From H2-BAC3 sp045863035 (GTDB lineage Bacteria > Bacteroidota > Ignavibacteria > Ignavibacteriales > Ignavibacteriaceae): a stretch of DNA of 64,000 nt. The stretch covers positions 16,275 through 80,274 of the forward strand of contig BTUV01000008.1 of the NCBI GenBank assembly GCA_045863035.1, read 5' to 3'. Within the stretch, counting starts at the first letter, position 1; every line of letters starts with the position of its first letter. Positions 59,539 through 64,000 of this stretch are shown here, piece by piece. Position numbers and translations under genes: made by a program. Below the pieces are notes generated by a model. That model worked only from the letters and a program-made list of their open reading frames with translations, was not told the DNA's origin and ran no database searches.

Positions 59539-60461
59539 TTCCGGTCATAACCGGACCAACCGCTTCAGGGAAATCAGATGCGGCATTTTTACTGGCGCAG
59601 TCATTGGATTCCGAGATTATTTCATCTGATAGCAGGCAAATTTACAAGTATCTTAATATCGGGACTGCAAAACCGGACAGGCAAACTCTTGATGAAGTGA
59701 AACATCACTTTATTGACTCCCATGAACCGGATGAGGTTTTCAGCGCCGGGAAGTTTGAACAGGAAGGGAGAGAAATTCTGAAACAGATTCTTGCCGGCGG
59801 TAAAACTCCGATCGTCTGCGGAGGAACCGGATTATATATACAGGCGCTGCGTGACGGTATTATAAAAATAGAAGCGGATGAAGATTACCGCGGGTATATT
59901 AAAAAGTATTACGAAGAAAACGGAAGCGAAGCTCTGCATGAAGAGTTGAGGAGAGTTGACCCGCTTTCAGCAGAAAAGATTCCGGCTTCAACATATAAAC
60001 GGGTCGCGCGTGCCTTGGAAGTTTTTCATCTGACGGGTGTTTCAATTATTACTCAGATGGAAAATCAGAAAAAAAATGATGATTTAAAATTTGTTATATA
60101 CTGCCTTCTGCCTGAACGGGAGTATTTATACGGAAGAATTAACAACAGGGCTGAGACAATGGTACAAAGCGGGCTGGTGGAGGAAACAGAAAATCTGTTA
60201 AAACGGTATCCGGCTGGAATAAATGCACTTAACACCGTTGGATATAAAGAGACAATTTCTTTTATAAATAAAGAGATTCAAAAAGATGAAATGCTCCGGC
60301 TGATACAAAGGAACACCAGACATTTTGCAAAAAGGCAGTACACCTGGTTCAGAAATATGGAAGATATTAATTTCATTCAGACAAGTGCCGGTTTTACAAC
60401 AGAGCATATTGCACAAATTATTGAAGATGACTTTAACGAAAGAATAAAAAATGAAACCTAA
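59526..60461 (+). CDS. miaA: tRNA dimethylallyltransferase
   Basis: Transfers a dimethylallyl group to A37 of tRNAs that read UNN codons; it uses an isoprenoid made from the MEP pathway (dxs lies in this window). Length 311. The P loop GPTASGKSDAAFLL is at 9-22, followed by SSDSRQIYKYLNIGTAKP, HHFIDSHEPDEVFSAGKF, GGTGLYIQALRDG and, near the end, TRHFAKRQYTWFRN. The start is TTG at 59526 inside pcm; the ribosome-binding site is very close, so the exact start is unsure. Confidence 0.94.
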   Translation: MGKLIPVITGPTASGKSDAAFLLAQSLDSEIISSDSRQIYKYLNIGTAKPDRQTLDEVKHHFIDSHEPDEVFSAGKFEQEGREILKQILAGGKTPIVCGGTGLYIQALRDGIIKIEADEDYRGYIKKYYEENGSEALHEELRRVDPLSAEKIPASTYKRVARALEVFHLTGVSIITQMENQKKNDDLKFVIYCLLPEREYLYGRINNRAETMVQSGLVEETENLLKRYPAGINALNTVGYKETISFINKEIQKDEMLRLIQRNTRHFAKRQYTWFRNMEDINFIQTSAGFTTEHIAQIIEDDFNERIKNET

Positions 60462-61821
60462 CATCCGCATTGCCTCAGGGCAGGGCTTCTGGGGTGACCT
60501 AATTGATGCGCCTGTTTATCAGGTATTCAGCGGTCAGATAGACTATCTGGTGATGGACTATCTTGCTGAGGTGACCATGTCCATTCTTAAAAAGCAGCAA
60601 CTGCGTGACCCAAAGCTTGGTTATGCTAAGGATATTCCGGCACTGATGAAAAAAATCCTGCCCGAATGTAAAAAGCGTAATATAAAAATTATCACCAACG
60701 GCGGAGGGGTTAATCCGGTTGGCTGCGCGGAAGCTGTTCTTGAGACCGCAAAAGAGCTGGGTATATCAGTAAAAATAGCAGTAGTTACCGGTGATGATAT
60801 ACTCGGAAGTCTGGACGAACTTGTTGCTTCCGGTTCTGAACTGAAGAATATGGAAACAGGTGAGCCAATTTCCATCGTAAAGGATAAAATACTTTCTGCC
60901 AATACTTATTTTGGTGCTTTCCCCATTGTTGAAGGATTAGAACTTGGCGCTGATATTGTAATTACCGGAAGAACAACCGATACCGGTCTTACCCTCGCGC
61001 CGATGATTTATGAGTTTGGATGGTCGCAGGATGAATATGATAAACTTTCCGCGGGTACAATTGCCGGGCATATACTTGAGTGCGGAATGCAGGCAAGCGG
61101 TGGCAATTTTCTTGGTGATTGGGAGTCAGTGGAAAATTTTGAAAAACCTGGTTTCCCTATCTGTGAAGCACATCCGGATGGAACATTTTATATAACAAAA
61201 CATGAAACACTGGGCGGCAGGGTGAGTGTTGCCACAGTTTCTGAACAATTGCTTTACGAAATAGGTGATCCAAAACAATATATAACACCTGATTGCGTAG
61301 CAGATTTTACTTCAATCAAACTTGAACAGGAAAGCAAAGACCGGGTAAAGGTTCATTCCATTACCGGTTCACCTGCAACTAAATTCTATAAGGTTTCCTG
61401 CGCATACGCGGATGGGTACTCGGCGTTTGGACAGTTAACTTACTCCTGGCCGAAAGCACTCACCAAAGCAAAAAGAGCAGATGAGATATTACGAGGACGG
61501 TTACAAAATCTCGGACTTCAGTTTGATGAAATGAAAACTGAATTTGTGGGATATAATGCCTGTCACGGTCCCGCTGCCAAAGAACTTGAAGAAGATTCAA
61601 TTAATGAAATAACCATGCGAATTGGAGTAAGAGGTAAAGACAAAAAGGCCATTGAGCGGTTCGGGATGGAAATAGCACCGCTTATTTTAACCGGCCCCCC
61701 GGCAGTTACTGGTTTTGCGGGAGGCCGCCCAAAACCGCAGGATGTGGTCGCCTACTGGCCGGCGTTAATTGAAAAGGACCAGGTTACTCCTAAAGTTACA
61801 GTAATGGAGGTAAAAGCATGA
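60451..61821 (+). CDS. AtuA-like protein (DUF1446)
   Basis: Member of the AtuA/DUF1446 family, 456 residues, named for acyclic terpene utilisation in Pseudomonas, where AtuA's biochemical step is unclear. Typical stretches: IRIASGQGFWGDLIDAP at the N terminus, VMDYLAEVTMSIL, ITNGGGVNPVGCAEAV, VITGRTTDTGLTLAPMIYEF and ECGMQASGGNFLGDW. It overlaps miaA by 11 bases and the next small gene by 4. In many bacteria that small domain is fused to the C terminus of this protein; here it is a separate gene. Confidence 0.87.
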   Translation: MKPNIRIASGQGFWGDLIDAPVYQVFSGQIDYLVMDYLAEVTMSILKKQQLRDPKLGYAKDIPALMKKILPECKKRNIKIITNGGGVNPVGCAEAVLETAKELGISVKIAVVTGDDILGSLDELVASGSELKNMETGEPISIVKDKILSANTYFGAFPIVEGLELGADIVITGRTTDTGLTLAPMIYEFGWSQDEYDKLSAGTIAGHILECGMQASGGNFLGDWESVENFEKPGFPICEAHPDGTFYITKHETLGGRVSVATVSEQLLYEIGDPKQYITPDCVADFTSIKLEQESKDRVKVHSITGSPATKFYKVSCAYADGYSAFGQLTYSWPKALTKAKRADEILRGRLQNLGLQFDEMKTEFVGYNACHGPAAKELEEDSINEITMRIGVRGKDKKAIERFGMEIAPLILTGPPAVTGFAGGRPKPQDVVAYWPALIEKDQVTPKVTVMEVKA

Positions 61822-62168
61822 GAGTACGTCTGATTGATTTTTGTCACGGTCGTAGCGGAGATAAAGGTGATGCTGCAAATGTTGGCATTATTGCATATAA
61901 CACCGCGGGTTTTCAATATATATCAAATATTTTGACAGAGCAGTTTGTAAAGAACTACTTTGAAGGTGTGTGCTTTGGTGATGTGCAGAGATACGAACTG
62001 CCAAATATCCATGCATTAAATTTTATTCTGAACAATACTCTTGGCGGCGGCGGTACGGTGTCTCTCAAGTTAGATGCACAAGGTAAAACTCTTGCGGCAG
62101 CATTGCTTCGTCTTGAGGTTGAATTGTCAGAAGCACAGTTTAAAGAATTTACTAAAAATAAAGAATAA
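61818..62168 (+). CDS. AtuA-like ferredoxin-fold domain protein
   Basis: A 116-residue protein corresponding to the C-terminal ferredoxin-like domain found at the end of longer AtuA/DUF1446 proteins. The opening CHGRSGDKGDAANVGIIAYN matches the usual ARSGDKGDxANIG motif, and LNFILNNTLGGGGTVSLKLD follows. The 4-base overlap with the DUF1446 gene implies that the two products form one complex. Confidence 0.85.
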   Translation: MRVRLIDFCHGRSGDKGDAANVGIIAYNTAGFQYISNILTEQFVKNYFEGVCFGDVQRYELPNIHALNFILNNTLGGGGTVSLKLDAQGKTLAAALLRLEVELSEAQFKEFTKNKE

Positions 62169-62179
62169 AGGAGTACTCT

Positions 62180-63299
62180 ATGTACGAAGATGAAGCACGT
62201 CAGTTGAAAGAACTGAATATCCGTATCACTAATCTACGGAGTTTTCTTTGACTTGGATGTCAAGGAAAACAGGATACAGGAACTACAGGCAAAATCAGGT
62301 GAGGATTCTTTCTGGAATGATCAGAAAAAAGCGCAGGGAATACTACAGTCTGTAAAGCAGATGCAGGAGTGGGTTGACTCCTGGCGCGCTCTTTATAACA
62401 CATCAACTAACATCAACGAGATTATTGGTCTTGCTGAAGAAGAAAAAGATGAATCATTTAAGGAGGATATACGCTCAGAACTGGGTAGTCTGAAAGAGGG
62501 AGTCGAATCGCTTGAGTTTAAGAATATGCTCAGCGGTAAGAATGATACAAAGAACTGCATATTAACCATCAACGCGGGAGCCGGCGGAACCGAGGCGCAG
62601 GACTGGTCTGATATGTTGCTGAGAATGTATCTGCGCTATTGCGAGAAGAAGGGATTTAAGGTAGAGATACAGGAAATCCTTGACGGTGACGGTGCAGGGA
62701 TAAAAAATGCAACATTGTCAGTCAGTGGAGAATTTGCATACGGTTATCTTAAAGCTGAAAATGGTGTGCATCGTCTGGTGAGAATTTCACCATTTGATTC
62801 AAACAAGCGGCGGCATACATCATTTGCATCGGTGTTTGCGATACCTGAAATTGATGACGAAATTGAAATTGAAATCAATCCGGCTGATTTACGTATTGAC
62901 ACCTATCGCTCCGGCGGTAAAGGAGGACAGAACGTAAATAAAGTTGAAACCGCGGTGCGTATTACTCACATGCCGACCGGAGTGGTTGCCGCATGCCAGA
63001 GCCAGCGCTCGCAGGGGCAGAATAAAGAAACCGCAATGAAAATGCTGAAGTCTAAACTTTATGCTCTGGAAATGGAAAAACTGGAAGCTGAACGTGATGA
63101 AGTTGAGAAAGGGAAGATGAAAATAGAGTGGGGTTCACAGATCCGCTCCTATGTTTTTCATCCGTATAATCTGGTGAAAGACCATCGCACTGATGAAGAA
63201 ACATCTGACACGCAGGCGGTGATGGATGGCGAGATTGACCGGTTTATAAAAGCATTTCTTTTATATATGTCAGGTAATTTGCACCGGGAGAACAAATGA
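62180..63299 (+). CDS. prfB: Peptide chain release factor 2 (programmed +1 frameshift)
   Basis: Release factor that reads UGA and UAA. It is encoded in two frames: ATG at 62180 (behind AAAGGAG) opens 23 codons that end at an in-frame TGA at 62249, and a +1 shift at CTT-TGA-C joins the 62250-63299 frame. The joint reads LRSFLDLD, equivalent to LRGYLDYD of E. coli RF2. The catalytic GGQ is in RSGGKGGQNVNKVE near 247, and the tripeptide region ISPFDSNKRRHTS is near 205. Total about 372 residues. It is followed by a yjbQ-type gene with a 4-base overlap. Confidence 0.95.
62236..62252 (+). promoter_or_regulatory. prfB programmed frameshift site
   Basis: The slippery sequence CTT TGA C (62246-62252) is preceded by an internal Shine-Dalgarno-like ACGGAG (62236-62241) with a 4-base spacer. 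When RF2 is scarce, the ribosome slips +1 on CTT and continues, so RF2 controls its own synthesis. Confidence 0.92.
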
Positions 63300-63709
63300 A
63301 ATTCCTAACGGAGTATCTTTGGTTTTATACTAAAAAGCGGCGTGAATATATAAACATCACCGGTGAGGTTGAAAATATTCTGAAGAAGAGCGGGATTCAG
63401 GAGGGGATGATTCTTGTTTCCGCGATGCACATTACAGCAGGAGTGTATGTTAATGATGCCGAACATGGTCTTATTCAGGATATAGATGAATGGCTTGAGG
63501 AGTTAGCTCCATTCAAAGCAGACTATCGCCATCACAGAACAGGAGAGGATAACGGTGATGCACATCTGAAGAGTCTGCTGATTCATCACGAAGTGATTGT
63601 ACCTGTTACAGCGGGGAAACTTGATCTTGGTCCCTGGCAGCAGATATATTATGCAGAATTTGACGGAATGAGAAAGAAGCGGGTATTGTTGAAGGCGATG
63701 GGGGAATAG
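63296..63709 (+). CDS. YjbQ/UPF0047 family protein
   Basis: A 137-residue protein of the YjbQ (UPF0047) family; some members have weak thiamine-phosphate synthase activity, but the physiological role is uncertain. Typical motifs: VSAMHITAGVYVNDAEHGL near 39-57, YRHHRTGEDNGDAHLKSLL near 79, and LDLGPWQQIYYAEFDG near 110. The start overlaps prfB by 4 bases. It is the last gene in the window. Confidence 0.9.
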   Translation: MKFLTEYLWFYTKKRREYINITGEVENILKKSGIQEGMILVSAMHITAGVYVNDAEHGLIQDIDEWLEELAPFKADYRHHRTGEDNGDAHLKSLLIHHEVIVPVTAGKLDLGPWQQIYYAEFDGMRKKRVLLKAMGE

Positions 63710-63716
63710 AAAATCC

Positions 63717-63743
63717 GCAGAGACACGCCGCGGGATGTCTGAG
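63717..63743. repeat. Degenerate copy of a palindromic intergenic repeat
   Basis: GCAGAGACACGCCGCGGG followed by ATGTCTG is a damaged version of the palindrome found complete at 63971-63998; the right arm has two or three changes. Confidence 0.6.
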
Positions 63744-63802
63744 GGAAAACAATCTCGGAGGTATTGCAGATTGGTAGAAACGTGATGCGGAAGAACAATA
63801 CC

Positions 63803-63819
63803 CGACCCTGGCGGGGTCG
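63803..63819. repeat. Short GC-rich inverted repeat
   Basis: CGACCC-TGGCG-GGGTCG forms a 6-bp hairpin in the same intergenic segment. Short palindromes with a GGGGTCGCAT edge are seen dispersed in many Bacteroidota genomes, which makes a mobile or REP-like origin plausible. Confidence 0.45.
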
Positions 63820-63940
63820 CATAATAGGGGCTTATGAGGTTATACAGGTTTATGAATTCCCATTGCACGGCAGCAAATGAGTCACCGCTAATGCGGTTGA
63901 TTTTGGGGTGTAGGGTTCATTATGTTTTCTACCAAATTAT

Positions 63941-63955
63941 GAATCCTCCGGATTC
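63941..63955. repeat. Short inverted repeat GAATCC-TCC-GGATTC
   Basis: A 6-bp hairpin in the terminal intergenic segment, next to the complete palindrome. Nothing else is recognisable between 63840 and 63970. Confidence 0.4.
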
Positions 63956-63970
63956 AGATTCATTGCGTTC

Positions 63971-63998
63971 GTAGAGACACGCCGCGGCGTGTCTGTAC
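63971..63998. repeat. 28-base palindromic repeat
   Basis: GTAGAGACACGCCG / CGGCGTGTCTGTAC is a palindrome with 14-base arms and one mismatch per arm pair. A partial copy lies 254 bases upstream. The CACGCC-GGCGTG core resembles dispersed palindromes that occur in many copies in several phyla. The element may continue past the window edge. Confidence 0.6.
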
Positions 63999-64000
63999 AA

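Noticed and set aside
63503..63868. 121-codon minus-strand open frame at the window end
   Set aside because: It is antisense to the YjbQ-family gene and runs through palindromic repeats; its translation shows no domain.

Overview
The window reads as a chromosomal segment of a member of the Ignavibacteria or a close relative (Bacteroidota/Chlorobiota side of the FCB group). Evidence: a secreted M28 peptidase ends in a type IX secretion (T9SS) sorting domain with a YPNPFN motif; a PorD-like (DUF4835) protein is present; two promoters match the Bacteroidota consensus TTG-N19-TAnnTTTG; and the complex I genes are split into separate blocks. No insertion sequence, prophage, integrase or CRISPR array is visible. 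Gene density is very high, with many 1-30 base overlaps and no gene-free stretch above 300 bases.

Layout. 1-5668 (+): xseA (5' truncated), xseB, dxs, a Gfo/Idh/MocA oxidoreductase and a PhoB/PhoR-like two-component pair in one run. 5733-6309 (+): rplU-rpmA, ended by a bidirectional terminator shared with mdh. 6383-12222 (-): malate dehydrogenase, an RsbW-like ATPase, an outer-membrane barrel coupled to an FN3 lipoprotein, and a beta-CASP nuclease. 12477-16922 (+): nuoABCDEF, closed by a terminator, then an ECF sigma factor with its RskA-like anti-sigma factor. 18663-24982 (-): fur-feoA-feoB followed by an MBL hydrolase, a PD40 beta-propeller protein and an M28 peptidase. 25260-26495 (+): type II NADH dehydrogenase. 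26500-30152: envelope proteins around a PorD-like gene. 30157-35524: a probable bacterial ceramide-synthesis locus (Spt, GNAT-type ceramide synthase, CerR-like reductase) with a HEAT-cyclophilin gene downstream. 35534-43226: a cytochrome-like lipoprotein, a small membrane protein behind a possible sigma-54 promoter, a T9SS-exported peptidase, truA, an IMPase-family gene, and an RsbW/STAS pair followed by a D,D-carboxypeptidase. 43293-54095 (+): asnS, nuoJKLM, nhaD, an unknown gene, nuoN, nnr and a VanZ-like gene. 54218-55318: tonB and a tRNA-Gly/tRNA-Cys pair. 55396-58771 (-): a Ca2+-type P-ATPase and a UPF0316 protein. 58903-63709 (+): pcm, miaA, a two-gene AtuA/DUF1446 set, prfB with a programmed +1 frameshift, and a YjbQ-family gene. 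The last 291 bases hold short palindromic repeats.

How it fits together. The respiratory genes (NuoA-F, NuoJ-N, Ndh-2, NhaD) suggest a flexible respiratory chain with both proton and sodium circuits; nuoG, nuoH and nuoI must lie elsewhere. Several clusters serve the envelope: T9SS-related proteins, barrels, lipoproteins, TonB and sphingolipid synthesis. The most notable items are the compact ceramide locus, the NhaD antiporter plus an unknown 121-residue protein embedded between nuoM and nuoN, and the possible sigma-54-driven small membrane protein. Function assignments rest on motif recognition by eye; no database search was run.
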